Shown: piece by piece, positions 36,208 through 44,602 of the stretch
Layout of the letters: the number at the start of each line of letters is the position of its first letter
Position numbering within the stretch: position 1 is the first letter of the stretch
From: Sphingobium sp. JS3065
GTDB lineage: Bacteria > Pseudomonadota > Alphaproteobacteria > Sphingomonadales > Sphingomonadaceae
Direction of reading: 5' to 3'
Assembly: GCF_026427355.1 (NCBI RefSeq)
Contig: NZ_CP102664.1
Coordinates: 2,046,001 to 2,110,000, forward strand
Length of the DNA stretch: 64,000 nucleotides
Made by a program: the position numbers and the translations under genes
Notes under the pieces: generated by a model
Seen by the model: the letters and a program-made list of their open reading frames with translations, nothing else
What the model was told of the DNA's origin: nothing
Database searches by the model: none

Positions 36208-36381
36208 ATGACCAAGGCCAGAAAAGAACCGACCGGCGCAGGCGCCATTTTGGCGCTCACCATTTTGGGCGGCACGATCGTCGGCGGCCTGATGGGCCAG
36301 CCCAGCGCGGGCCTGTTGGCGGGCACAGCGCTGGGCATCGTGATCGCCCTGCTGCTGTGGCTGCGCGATTGGAGAAAATAG
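36208..36381 (+). CDS. Small two-helix membrane protein, unknown
   Basis: A 57-residue protein with two hydrophobic segments (GAILALTILGGTIVGGLMGQ; AGLLAGTALGIVIALLLWLR) and charged ends (MTKARKEPTG; DWRK). AAGGA lies 8 nt before ATG 36208. The helix pair with Gly-rich packing resembles AtpI-like small membrane proteins, but no family can be named. It lies 60 nt upstream of the sugar dehydrogenase gene on the same strand and could be cotranscribed with it. Confidence 0.6.
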   Translation: MTKARKEPTGAGAILALTILGGTIVGGLMGQPSAGLLAGTALGIVIALLLWLRDWRK

Positions 36382-36441
36382 CTTCGCTCCCGACGGTTGC
36401 GCGCCTTGCCAGCTTGGGAGGGCCAGCATAAACGGGGGACC

Positions 36442-37770
36442 ATGAAGAAGCATCTGATCGCTCTCACCCTCCTCACGCTGGTCATTCTTGGCGGCCTGTT
36501 CTTCTATTTCGCGCGCGGGGACAAGGCGCAGCTTCCCGCCGGTGCCGATGTCGGCAAGGAACCCGTCTTCACCAGCCCGCGCAGCGAGATGATCCCGACG
36601 ATGAACGTCGCGAAAGCGGCGCCCTGGCAGGGCGGCGAAAAGCCGGTTCCGGCAAAGGGGCTGACCGTGGATCGCTTCGCCGATGGGCTGGACCATCCCC
36701 GGTCGCTGCTGCGCCTGCCCAATGGCGATGTGCTGGTGGCGGAAACCGGCAGCCCGACGCGGCCGACCGGCGGCATCGCCAACCGGGTGATGAACTATCT
36801 GCTGAACAAGGCCGGGGCTGGCGCGCCTTCCGCCAACCGCATCACCCTGCTGCGCGACGCCGATGGCGACGGGCGGGCGGAGACGAAGACCGTTTTCCTG
36901 ACCGGCCTCAATTCGCCCTATGGCATGGCGCTGGTCGAAAACACGTTCTACGTCGCCAACACCGACGCGCTGATGGCCTTTCCCTATAAGGAAGGCGAGA
37001 CGAAGATCGCCGCCAAGGGGCGCAAGATACTGAGCCTGCCGGCGCAGGTGCCCAATATGCACTGGACGCGCAGCCTGGCCGCCAGTCCGCAGGGGCTGCT
37101 CTATGTGGGCGTCGGCTCCAACAGCAATATCGGGGAAAATGATCTGGAGGCGGAGGCCAATCGCGCCGCCGTGCTGGAGATCAATCCCAAAACCGGCGCC
37201 TATCGCATCTATGCTTCGGGACTGCGGAACCCGGTGGGGCTGGCTTTCGAACCCAAAAGCGGCGCGCTGTGGGGCGTGGTGAATGAGCGCGACATGCTGG
37301 GCAGCGATCTGGTGCCCGATTATCTGACGCGGGTCGAATTCGGCGCCTTCTATGGCTGGCCGTGGAATTATTGGGGCGGCTATGAGGATCGACGGGTCCA
37401 GCCGCAAAGGCCTGAAGTCCGCGAATATACCAAGCGGCCGGACTATGCGCTGGGCAATCATGTCGCGCCGCTAGGGCTGAGCTTTGCGGACAAGGTGACT
37501 CTGGGCGCGTCCTATGGCAACGGCGCCTTCGTCGGGCTGCACGGCAGTTGGAACCGGAAGCCCTTATCAGGCTACAAGGTCGTGTTCGTGCCCTTTGGCG
37601 ACAATGGCGAGACGGGCAAGGCCAAGCCGGTCGATGTGCTGACCGGCTTTCTGAGCAGCAAGGGCGAGGCGCGTGGCCGGCCGGTCGACGTGACGGCGGA
37701 CGCCAAGGGCGCGTTGCTGGTCAGCGACGATGTGGGCGGGGTCGTTTGGCGGGTGACGGCGGCCAAATGA
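36442..37770 (+). CDS. PQQ-dependent sugar/sorbosone dehydrogenase-type beta-propeller
   Basis: A 442-residue protein with an N-terminal membrane anchor (LIALTLLTLVILGGLFFYFA) and a six-bladed propeller. Family marks: FADGLDHPRSLLRLPNGDVL, MHWTRSLAASPQGLLYVGVG (His near the active site), YASGLRNPVGLAFEPKSG, FGAFYGWPWNYWGGYED, LHGSWNRKPLSGYKVVFVPF and GRPVDVTADAKGALLVSDD. This matches the glucose/L-sorbosone dehydrogenase family, in which PQQ-dependent members oxidise sugars in the periplasm; PQQ use and substrate here are inferred. GGGGGA precedes ATG 36442. Confidence 0.88.
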   Translation: MKKHLIALTLLTLVILGGLFFYFARGDKAQLPAGADVGKEPVFTSPRSEMIPTMNVAKAAPWQGGEKPVPAKGLTVDRFADGLDHPRSLLRLPNGDVLVAETGSPTRPTGGIANRVMNYLLNKAGAGAPSANRITLLRDADGDGRAETKTVFLTGLNSPYGMALVENTFYVANTDALMAFPYKEGETKIAAKGRKILSLPAQVPNMHWTRSLAASPQGLLYVGVGSNSNIGENDLEAEANRAAVLEINPKTGAYRIYASGLRNPVGLAFEPKSGALWGVVNERDMLGSDLVPDYLTRVEFGAFYGWPWNYWGGYEDRRVQPQRPEVREYTKRPDYALGNHVAPLGLSFADKVTLGASYGNGAFVGLHGSWNRKPLSGYKVVFVPFGDNGETGKAKPVDVLTGFLSSKGEARGRPVDVTADAKGALLVSDDVGGVVWRVTAAK

Positions 37771-37808
37771 GGTGATGCGATCAAAAATAAGGGCCATTTC
37801 AAGGCGCC

Positions 37809-38627
37809 CTATATATTGATCCCATTCCGCCCGGCCAGCTCCACCACATATTGCCAGGCCACGCGCCCGGAGCGGCTGCCGCGCTGAGTGGCCCACTGGA
37901 TCGCGTCCAGCGGCTCGAAGCTGAGGCCCAGGCTGGCCGCATAGCCGCCGACGATGGCGACATAGGCGTCCTGATCGATTGCGTGGAAGCCAAGGCTGAG
38001 GCCGAAGCGGTCGGACAGCGCCATCTTGTCGTCCACCACGTCACGCGGATTGACCGGATCGTCCTGCTCGGACAGGTGGCGCGGCACGATATGGCGACGG
38101 TTGGACGTCACATAGAGCCGGACATTGGCCGGGCGCGCCGCGGTGCCGCCCTGCAATAGCGAGCGCAGCGCGCGGGCGTCGCCCACGCCATTTTCATCGA
38201 AACCCAGATCGTCGAGGAACAGGATGAAGGGCCGCCGCGTGTCGCGCAGGATCGTGAAAAGCCGCGGCAGGCTGGCCAGTTCATCGATCGCGCATTGCAG
38301 CAGGCCTATGTCCTGCCCCTCGGCCTGGAGCTTGCCGACGACGGCGGCGACCACGGCGGACTTGCCGGTTCCGCGCGCACCCCAGAGCAGCACGTCATGC
38401 GCGGCATGGCCCGCGGCATGGCGGCGGCTGTTTTCGAGCAGCGCCTCCTTTTGCGCGTCGATGCCGGTCAGCAGGGCATAGTCCACAGGCGCGAAAGCCT
38501 CCACCGGACGGATCGCCGCCCCATTCCACACATAGGCGGGCGCGGCGGCCAGATCGGCGGAAGAAGCGGGCGGCGGCGCGATCCGTTCCAGCGCTTCGGC
38601 AATGCGGGTCAGCAGGGCGTCGTTCAT
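37809..38627 (-). CDS. DUF815 family AAA-type ATPase
   Basis: A 272-residue P-loop protein: Walker A VLLWGARGTGKSAVVAAVV, Walker B-like FILFLDDLGFDENG, a sensor-like VRLYVTSNRRHIVPRHLSEQ, and the C-terminal helical part ending SGRVAWQYVVELAGRNGINI. This is the typical layout of DUF815, conserved in proteobacteria; the function is unproven. The gene is convergent with the sugar dehydrogenase and divergent from the Sua5-like gene. Start ATG 38627. Confidence 0.87.
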   Translation of the reverse strand: MNDALLTRIAEALERIAPPPASSADLAAAPAYVWNGAAIRPVEAFAPVDYALLTGIDAQKEALLENSRRHAAGHAAHDVLLWGARGTGKSAVVAAVVGKLQAEGQDIGLLQCAIDELASLPRLFTILRDTRRPFILFLDDLGFDENGVGDARALRSLLQGGTAARPANVRLYVTSNRRHIVPRHLSEQDDPVNPRDVVDDKMALSDRFGLSLGFHAIDQDAYVAIVGGYAASLGLSFEPLDAIQWATQRGSRSGRVAWQYVVELAGRNGINI

Positions 38628-38738
38628 GGCGTCCTCGCTTAACCCTCCACCGCTTGAGGGGCAAGCGCGGCGCCGATGTCATCCTTCTGTAGCAATGGCC
38701 TTTTACTGCCCGAAAATGGGGCTTATATCGCTGGGGTC

Positions 38739-39695
38739 GTGACCATCCCAAATCCAGTCTTTTCCACCCGAATAAGCCGCTATGGCAGCGAAGCGCTGCG
38801 CGAGGCGGCGTTGCTGATCCGCGCGGGCGAGCCAGTCGCCGTGCCGACAGAGACGGTCTATGGCCTGGCGGCGGACGCCACGGATTCCAACGCGGTCGCC
38901 GCCATCTACACCGCGAAGGGACGGCCCAGCTTCAATCCGCTGATCGTGCACGTCGCTGACCGGGAGATGGCCGGGCGTCTGGCTGATTTTTCGCCTGTGG
39001 CCGACAAGCTGGCGGAGCGGTTCTGGCCCGGCGCGCTGACCATGGTTCTGCCGGTCCGGCCCGACAGTGGTCTGTCGCCGCTGGTGATGGCGGGGCTGCC
39101 GACAGTGGCGCTGCGCCTGCCCGCGCATCCGGCGATGCGGGCGCTGATCCGGGAAAGCGGGCGTCCGCTCGCCGCGCCCTCAGCCAATCGCAGCGGGGCG
39201 ATCAGCCCGACGCGGGCCGAACATGTGCTGGCCAGCCTGAACGGCAAGATCCGCTTGATCCTGGACGAAGGACCGACCAGCGAAGGGCTGGAATCGACCA
39301 TCGTCGCGCCGGAAAGCGACTGCATCCGGCTGCTGCGGCCCGGCCCGGTCACGGCGGCGATGCTGAAGGAAGCGGCCCGGCTGCCGGTGGTGACGGGCGC
39401 GGACAATGCGAAGATCGAGGCGCCGGGGCAGTTGGAAAGCCATTATGCGCCGTCCAAGCCGGTGCGGCTGAACGCCCTGAATGCCGAGAAGGACGAATAT
39501 CTGATCGGCTTCGGGCTGATGCCCTGCCATGTGAACCTAAGCCCCGATGCCGATATGCGGGAGGCCGCGGCCCATCTTTTCGCGGCGCTTCACATCGCGG
39601 ACGCCAGCGCGGCGGAACGGATCGCGGTGGCGCCAATCCCGAATGAGGGGATCGGGGCGGCGATCAACGACCGGCTCAAGCGCGCGGCGGCTTAA
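38739..39695 (+). CDS. L-threonylcarbamoyladenylate synthase (Sua5/TsaC)
   Basis: About 318 residues. The YrdC-like domain (about 10-200) has RAGEPVAVPTETVYGLAADA, AKGRPSFNPLIVHVADREM, RFWPGALTMVLPVRP, PLAAPSANRSGAISPTRAEH and GLESTIVAPESDCIRLLRPG; a C-terminal Sua5 domain (about 220-318) starts near PGQLESHYAPSKPVRL. The enzyme makes threonylcarbamoyl-AMP from Thr, bicarbonate and ATP for the t6A37 tRNA modification. GTG 38739 (MTIPNPVFSTRIS) has GGGG 5 nt upstream and matches the domain start; an in-frame ATG at 38676 adds 21 residues and is a real alternative. Confidence 0.9.
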   Translation: MTIPNPVFSTRISRYGSEALREAALLIRAGEPVAVPTETVYGLAADATDSNAVAAIYTAKGRPSFNPLIVHVADREMAGRLADFSPVADKLAERFWPGALTMVLPVRPDSGLSPLVMAGLPTVALRLPAHPAMRALIRESGRPLAAPSANRSGAISPTRAEHVLASLNGKIRLILDEGPTSEGLESTIVAPESDCIRLLRPGPVTAAMLKEAARLPVVTGADNAKIEAPGQLESHYAPSKPVRLNALNAEKDEYLIGFGLMPCHVNLSPDADMREAAAHLFAALHIADASAAERIAVAPIPNEGIGAAINDRLKRAAA

Positions 39696-39760
39696 AAAGC
39701 GCAGGTCGTGCGGACAAATTCGGGATACCAGGGAACGGCCAATGGCGGACATTAGATATC

Positions 39761-39910
39761 CGTTCGCCCTGAGCGAAGTCGAAGGACTCTGCTGAGCGGA
39801 GGCGAAGCATGGAAGCCTCGCTCCGCTCGGCTGAAGGCTTCGACTTGCCGAAGGCAAGTTTATCCTGAGCGCCTGCCCTGGCAGGCAGTCGAAGGGCTCA
39901 GCCCGAACGG
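39761..39910. repeat. Inverted pair of sphingomonad-type intergenic repeats
   Basis: CGTTCGCCCTGAGCGAAGTC followed by GAAGG (39761-39785) is mirrored by the complement of CCGTTCGGGCTGAGCCCTTC with GACTG (about 39886-39910). Related copies are at 51785 and 60813. Between the arms are further short palindromes (CTTCGACTTGCCGAAGGCAAG; CTGCCCTGGCAGGCAG). This explains most of the 287-base gap after the Sua5-like gene. Confidence 0.75.
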
Positions 39911-39982
39911 AAAACTGAACGTCCGCTCTCCACCCAAAATCAGCTAGTCCGACAAGCCCTGAAATTATCCCCGTCCACCCAC

Positions 39983-40249
39983 TCACCTGCAATTATCATA
40001 ACCTGCATCGCGGCATTCGCGGCGGCGGCGTTCTTCCTCTTTCTTGCGCTCGCGGGCTTCACGCGCTTCCTGCTTGCGCATATTGCGGCCGTAATTGCGG
40101 TCGGCCTCTTCCTGGCTGGTGGTGCTCCAGTCGACGACCTGGCTGCCCGCGCGCACCGGCGCCGTCACGATCTTCGCCGCCGTGCGCGCGATGCAGCCCG
40201 GCAGAAACAGCAGCAAAGCCGGCGCGGCCATCAATAGGATCTTGTTCAT
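39983..40249 (-). CDS. Small lipoprotein with charged tail
   Basis: An 88-residue protein: signal peptide with lipobox (ALLLFLPGCIARTA), a short segment AAKIVTAPVRAGSQVVDWST, then a strongly charged helical C-terminus (QEAREARERKKEEERRRREC, with a second Cys two turns later in DAGYDNCR). Probably anchored to a membrane facing the periplasm. No function recognised. Start ATG 40249. It is downstream of msrA on the same strand, 65 nt apart. Confidence 0.78.
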   Translation of the reverse strand: MNKILLMAAPALLLFLPGCIARTAAKIVTAPVRAGSQVVDWSTTSQEEADRNYGRNMRKQEAREARERKKEEERRRRECRDAGYDNCR

Positions 40250-40314
40250 ATATCTTCCTTTTCCGCCAGCTTAGAGACGATGGCGGCAGGAGCAAGCCGT
40301 AGGCGACGAACGGT

Positions 40315-40848
40315 TCAGGCTTCGATGCGCTCCCCAAAGCCCTTGCGCAATTTCGCCAGCTTGGGCGGGATCACCGCCATGCAATAGGGGTTCCGGTCCC
40401 CTACCCTCTCCCAATATTTCTGGTGATAATCCTCCGCCGGATACCAGGGGGCGTCCGGTTCGATCGTGGTGACGATCGGGTCAGCCCGATCCGTCTGGGC
40501 GCGCTCGATGCCCGCCTTCGCCGCCGCCGCCTGTTCGGGCGAATGGGGAAAGATGGCCGACCGATATTGCGTGCCGATGTCGTTGCCCTGACGGTTGAGC
40601 GTCGTCGGGTCATGGGTCGCGAAGAATATGTCCAGCAGGTCGCCATAGCCGATCACCGCCGGATCATAGGTGATGCGGATCGCCTCGGCATGGCCGGTCG
40701 CGCCTGAACAGACCTGTTCATAGCTCGGATCGGGCAGCGTACCGCCGATATACCCGCTTTCCACGACCTTCACGCCCTTCAGATTCTGATACACCGCCTC
40801 CGTGCACCAGAAGCAGCCGCCAGCCAGGGTTGCGATCTCTTCGGCCAT
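40315..40848 (-). CDS. msrA: Peptide methionine-S-sulfoxide reductase MsrA
   Basis: A 177-residue MsrA with the catalytic motif in IATLAGGCFWCTEAVYQNLK (GCFWC) and the typical VVESGYIGGTLPDPSYEQVC, GHAEAIRITYDPAVIGYGDL, QGNDIGTQYRSAIF and AEDYHQKYWER. It reduces the S-epimer of methionine sulfoxide in proteins using thioredoxin. AAGGA lies about 8 nt before ATG 40848; an in-frame ATG at 40866 would add six residues. The further upstream frame is a shadow of the acyl-CoA ligase. Confidence 0.95.
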   Translation of the reverse strand: MAEEIATLAGGCFWCTEAVYQNLKGVKVVESGYIGGTLPDPSYEQVCSGATGHAEAIRITYDPAVIGYGDLLDIFFATHDPTTLNRQGNDIGTQYRSAIFPHSPEQAAAAKAGIERAQTDRADPIVTTIEPDAPWYPAEDYHQKYWERVGDRNPYCMAVIPPKLAKLRKGFGERIEA

Positions 40849-40889
40849 ATGCGCGTCCTTATCCATATTGTCCGCACAGATAGGGAGGA

Positions 40890-42596
40890 TCAGCCCGCGG
40901 TTCCAGTCTGCGGCGTCGCCGCCTCCGCCTTGGCGCGCTCTTCGGCGACCAATTCCTTGCGGGACAGCTTGCCCACCAGCGTCTTGGGCAGGTTGAGGCG
41001 CACTTCCACCTCGCACACTTTCTCATGCTTCCCCAATTGCGGATTCAGCCAGTCCTTGAGCGCGGCGCCGTCTATGTCGGAACCCTCCTGCAAGGTGACG
41101 AAGGCCTTCGGACACTCGCCGCGATAATGGTCGGGAATGCCGATCACCAGCGCCTCCTTGACCGCCGGATGGTGGTAGAGGACTTTCTCGACCTCGCTGG
41201 GAAAGACCTTGAACCCGCCCACGGCGATCATGTCCTTCAACCTGTCGACGATCTTCACATAGCCGTCCGCGTCGATCACCCCGACATCGCCGGTGCGCAG
41301 CCAGCCGTCGACGAACACCTCCTTGTCGGCGTCGGGCCGCTGCCAATAGCCCTTCATGATCTGCGGCCCGGCAAAGACCAGCTCGCCCGGTTCGCCTTCG
41401 GGCGGCGGCCGGGTCGGGTCTTCCCGGTCGACCAGCTTGACGCGCGTGCCGGGGACCGGCTGGCCCACCGTGCCGGACTTGTTGATGCCCTCATAGGGGT
41501 TGGAGCAGACGACCGGGCTGCTTTCGGTCAGGCCATATCCCTCGACCAGCTTGGCGCCGGTCATGGCCTCGAACCGCTGCTTGACCTCCAGCGGCAGCGG
41601 CGCGCCGCCGGAAATGCACAGGCGCAGGGAGGAGAAGTCGATATTCGGCGTGGCGGGATGGTCCAGCAGCGCCTGGTACATGGTGGGCACGCCGGGCAGC
41701 GACGTCGCCCTGGTCCGCTGGATCGCGGCAAGAACCTGGGTGCCGTCGAAACGCGGCAGCATCACCATCTCCCCGCCGTTCAGCACCGTGCGGTTGAGGA
41801 CGCAGGTGTTGGCGAACACATGGAAGAAGGGCAGCACCGCCAATATGCGGTCGGGCGCTTCGGGATGGGGATCGATCAGGCGCACCTGCCGCGCATTGGC
41901 GGTCAGATTCTGATGGGTCAGCATCGCGCCCTTGGGCCGCCCGGTGGTGCCGCCGGTATATTGCAGCAGGGCGATGTCCTGCTCCGGATCGATGGCGACC
42001 GGCGCGGGATCATCGCCATGGCGCAGCAGGTCGGCATAATGGGTGATGCGCGGATCGTGTGGGACCGTGGCGGTCTCCTTCCGCTTGAACAGGCGGAACA
42101 GCACCGATTTGGCGGGCGGCAGGACTTCCGCGACGCAGCCGACGACCAGCCGCTCCAGGCTGCTATTGTCCAGCACTTCCAGCGCCGTGGGCAGCAACGC
42201 CGAAGCCGACAGGGTGAAGAGGATCTTCGTGCCGCTATCCTCGACCTGATGTTCCAGTTCGGCGGCGGTGTAGAGGGGCGAGTAGTTGACGACCGTGGCC
42301 CCGGCCATCATCGCCCCATAATAGGCCGCGACATAATGAGGGACGTTGGGAAGGTAGAGGCCGACCCGGTCGCCCTTCCGGACGCCCATATCCTGCAAAC
42401 CCCTGGCGACCCGCCGGATCGCGCGCAGCATTTCGTCATAGGTCGTCTTGCGACCCATGAAATCGATCATCACCGCCTGTGGATTGGCCGTGGCGCTGTT
42501 CGCCACCATGTCCACCATCGACAAGGGCGGGAATGTCTGCTCCCAGGGGGAGGGGTGATTATAGCGGGTTTTCCAGATATTTTCTCTGCTCTCCAT
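40890..42596 (-). CDS. Long-chain fatty acid-CoA ligase (AMP-forming)
   Basis: A 568-residue adenylate-forming enzyme. Motifs: LLQYTGGTTGRPKGAMLTHQ (AMP-binding signature), LVEGYGLTESSPVVCSNPYE, DGWLRTGDVGVIDADGYVKI (hinge) and VDRLKDMIAVGGFKVFPSEV, then KLSRKELV with the catalytic Lys. N-terminal region PWEQTFPPLSMVDMVA and RVGLYLPNVPHYVAAYYGAM match FadD-type ligases. It activates fatty acids with CoA for degradation or lipid synthesis. Start ATG 42596. Confidence 0.92.
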   Translation of the reverse strand: MESRENIWKTRYNHPSPWEQTFPPLSMVDMVANSATANPQAVMIDFMGRKTTYDEMLRAIRRVARGLQDMGVRKGDRVGLYLPNVPHYVAAYYGAMMAGATVVNYSPLYTAAELEHQVEDSGTKILFTLSASALLPTALEVLDNSSLERLVVGCVAEVLPPAKSVLFRLFKRKETATVPHDPRITHYADLLRHGDDPAPVAIDPEQDIALLQYTGGTTGRPKGAMLTHQNLTANARQVRLIDPHPEAPDRILAVLPFFHVFANTCVLNRTVLNGGEMVMLPRFDGTQVLAAIQRTRATSLPGVPTMYQALLDHPATPNIDFSSLRLCISGGAPLPLEVKQRFEAMTGAKLVEGYGLTESSPVVCSNPYEGINKSGTVGQPVPGTRVKLVDREDPTRPPPEGEPGELVFAGPQIMKGYWQRPDADKEVFVDGWLRTGDVGVIDADGYVKIVDRLKDMIAVGGFKVFPSEVEKVLYHHPAVKEALVIGIPDHYRGECPKAFVTLQEGSDIDGAALKDWLNPQLGKHEKVCEVEVRLNLPKTLVGKLSRKELVAEERAKAEAATPQTGTAG

Positions 42597-42646
42597 TTGT
42601 ACAGGTGTAAGTTACGCCTTCCCTTTACGCAAGCGTCAAGCATGAC

Positions 42647-42686
42647 AAAAAGGGCCGCGCCTCCCGGTCGAGGCGCGGCCCTTTTT
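42647..42686 (-). terminator. Rho-independent terminator after trcR
   Basis: A5 (42647-42651), a 12-bp perfect stem GGGCCGCGCCTC / GAGGCGCGGCCC with loop CCGGTC, T5 (42682-42686). It lies downstream of trcR and upstream of the acyl-CoA ligase on the same strand, so it separates the two units. Confidence 0.85.
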
Positions 42687-42735
42687 GCACAGCATCCGAC
42701 CGTCACTCCGCCCCCGGCGGAATGACGTTACGGCA

Positions 42736-43434
42736 TCAAACGTGACCCTTATTGTCGCTGAACGGGTCCAGGATTTTCGCAGCGCCCGAAATCAGGTCGG
42801 CCTCGCTCTTCAGCGCTTCTTCGGCGCGGCGGGTGGCGTCCTCGCGCTCGCGGCGCAGTTCGTTGATCAGCGCCTCGCGGTCGCCATCCAGGCGCGAATC
42901 GGTGGGGGCTTCGATGCCCGCCTTCTTCGCCGCCTTCGTCACCAGCGCGTCCAGTTCCCGCTGCGAACAGAGGCCCAGCGTCACCGGATCCTTGGGCACG
43001 ATGTTGGAGATGTTCCAGTGCGTGCGGTCGCGGATCGCGGCGATGGTGGTGCGGGTGGTGCCGATCAGCTTGCCGATGGCGCCGTCCGAAATCTCCGGAT
43101 GGTTGCGCAATATCCAGGCGATGCCGTCCGGCTTGTCCTGACGCTTGCTGACCGGCGTGTAGCGCGGCCCCTTGGTCCGGCGGACCGGCTCCGGACCCTT
43201 CAGCATCTTCAGGCGGTAATCCGGGTTGCTTTCGCCCTTGTGGATTTCCTCCATCGTGATTTCATGGGCGCGAACCGGGTCGCGGCCGGTATATTTGGTG
43301 CCTGCGGTATCGTCGGCAATCGCCTGCACTTCCAGAATATGCAGCCCGCAAAACTCCGCGATCTGGTCGAAGCTCAGCGCGGTATTGTCGACCAGCCAAC
43401 TGGCTGTCGCATGGGGCATGAGAGGCTGGGACAC
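42736..43434 (-). CDS. trcR: TrcR-like cell cycle transcriptional regulator (DUF1013)
   Basis: A 232-residue protein: MPHATASWLVDNTALSFDQI, FCGLHILEVQAIADDTAGTK, then GAIGKLIGTTRTTIAAIRDR (helix-turn-helix-like) and a charged C-terminal coiled coil (REALINELRREREDATRRAE). This is DUF1013, the family of the alphaproteobacterial TrcR regulator. The start is GTG 43434, with GGAG 7 nt upstream and the family N-terminus MSQPLMPHATASWLV; the longer frame to 43518 has no such support. Followed by a strong terminator. Confidence 0.88.
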   Translation of the reverse strand: MSQPLMPHATASWLVDNTALSFDQIAEFCGLHILEVQAIADDTAGTKYTGRDPVRAHEITMEEIHKGESNPDYRLKMLKGPEPVRRTKGPRYTPVSKRQDKPDGIAWILRNHPEISDGAIGKLIGTTRTTIAAIRDRTHWNISNIVPKDPVTLGLCSQRELDALVTKAAKKAGIEAPTDSRLDGDREALINELRREREDATRRAEEALKSEADLISGAAKILDPFSDNKGHV

Positions 43435-43462
43435 GGGAATTCTCCGGCATAAAAACGGCGCT

Positions 43463-43495
43463 AAAAACGACAAGGGCCGCCCAAGCAGGGCGGCC
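43463..43495 (-). terminator. Hairpin terminator after the agt/plcP-like pair
   Basis: Read on the minus strand: GGCCGCCC, loop TGCTT, GGGCGGCC, then CTTGTCG and T5. It lies between the glycosyltransferase stop (43545) and trcR. The T-run is displaced by seven bases from the stem. Confidence 0.55.
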
Positions 43496-43544
43496 ACGCC
43501 CGACCTGAGATAGTGCATCCTGCACCGCCGGGCAAGGAAAAGCG

Positions 43545-44588
43545 TCAGGCCGCGCTGTCGAGCGCCTGGGGGTCGATATTGTGCAGGCCGGTCAGGAATT
43601 CCCGTGCGCTGCGGTCCCAGCTAAAGCTCCGGGCATAGGCGGCGCAGATTTCGCGGTCGCAGAGCAGTGCGGCGGCGATGGCGTCCTCCAGCCGGTCGGA
43701 CAAGGCGCCGGTTTCCGGAGTGACGATGTCGATGGGGCCTGTGACCGGATAGGCCGCCACCGGGGCGCCGCAGGCCAGCGCCTCGATCATCACAAGCCCG
43801 AACGTGTCGGTACGGCTGGGAAAGACGAACACATCGGCCCCGGCATAGGCCCCCGCCAGATCGGTTCCGAACATCGGCCCCAGGAAATGCGCCTGCGGAT
43901 AAGCCTTTTCCAGCATGGCGCGGGCCGGGCCGTCGCCGACCACGACCTTGGTGCCGGGATGGCGGCTGGCAAGGAAGGCCTCCAGATTCTTCTCGATCGC
44001 GACGCGCCCGACATAGAGCTGGATCGGGCGCGGCAGGTCGGCAAAGATGGCGGGCGGCGGCGCGGCGGGCGTGAAGGCGGCCAGGTCCACGCCCCGGCCC
44101 CAGGCGCGCACCTGCGCCAGGCCATGGGCGCGCAGCTGTTGCCTGACCGATCCGGTCGACACCAGCACCGCTTCGGCGGGGCCATGGAACCAGCGGATAT
44201 ATCGCCAGAACCAGGCTGCGGGCAGGCCGGTGCGCTGCGCTACATAGTCCGGGAAATGCGTGTGATAGGCGGTGGTGAAGCGGATGCCGCTGCGCAGGCA
44301 CCAGCGCCGCGCCGCAAGGCAGAGCGGGCCTTCGGTCGCCAGATGGATCGCGTCGGGGCGGAAAGCCGCGATCATCTGCCCCACTACGGTCGACCGGGCG
44401 AAGGCCAGCCGGATTTCCGGATAGGTCGGGCAAGGGATGGAACCGAACAGATCGGGCGAGATCACCTTCACCGCATGCCCCATCTTCTCCAGTTCCGCCT
44501 GCATGGTCTGGAGGGTACGGACCACGCCGTTCACCTGCGGCCTCCAGGCGTCGGTGACGATGATTATGCGCATGGACGGTGGGCGCAT
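43545..44588 (-). CDS. GT4 glycosyltransferase, Agt-like (diacylglycerol glycosylation)
   Basis: A 347-residue family 4 glycosyltransferase: MRIIIVTDAWRPQVNGVVRT at the start, RFTTAYHTHFPDYVAQRTGL, LYVGRVAIEKNLEAFLAS and the donor-binding E-x7-E region in VFPSRTDTFGLVMIEALACG. The N-terminal pattern is that of alphaproteobacterial glycosyltransferases adding sugars to diacylglycerol. It follows the metallophosphoesterase gene by 14 nt, the plcP-agt order described in bacteria that replace phospholipids with glycolipids under phosphate limitation. ATG 44588 has GGAGGAG about 5 nt upstream; ATG 44573 is less well placed. The sugar donor is not predictable. Confidence 0.85.
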   Translation of the reverse strand: MRPPSMRIIIVTDAWRPQVNGVVRTLQTMQAELEKMGHAVKVISPDLFGSIPCPTYPEIRLAFARSTVVGQMIAAFRPDAIHLATEGPLCLAARRWCLRSGIRFTTAYHTHFPDYVAQRTGLPAAWFWRYIRWFHGPAEAVLVSTGSVRQQLRAHGLAQVRAWGRGVDLAAFTPAAPPPAIFADLPRPIQLYVGRVAIEKNLEAFLASRHPGTKVVVGDGPARAMLEKAYPQAHFLGPMFGTDLAGAYAGADVFVFPSRTDTFGLVMIEALACGAPVAAYPVTGPIDIVTPETGALSDRLEDAIAAALLCDREICAAYARSFSWDRSAREFLTGLHNIDPQALDSAA

Positions 44589-44602
44589 CGGCTCTCCTCC
44601 CG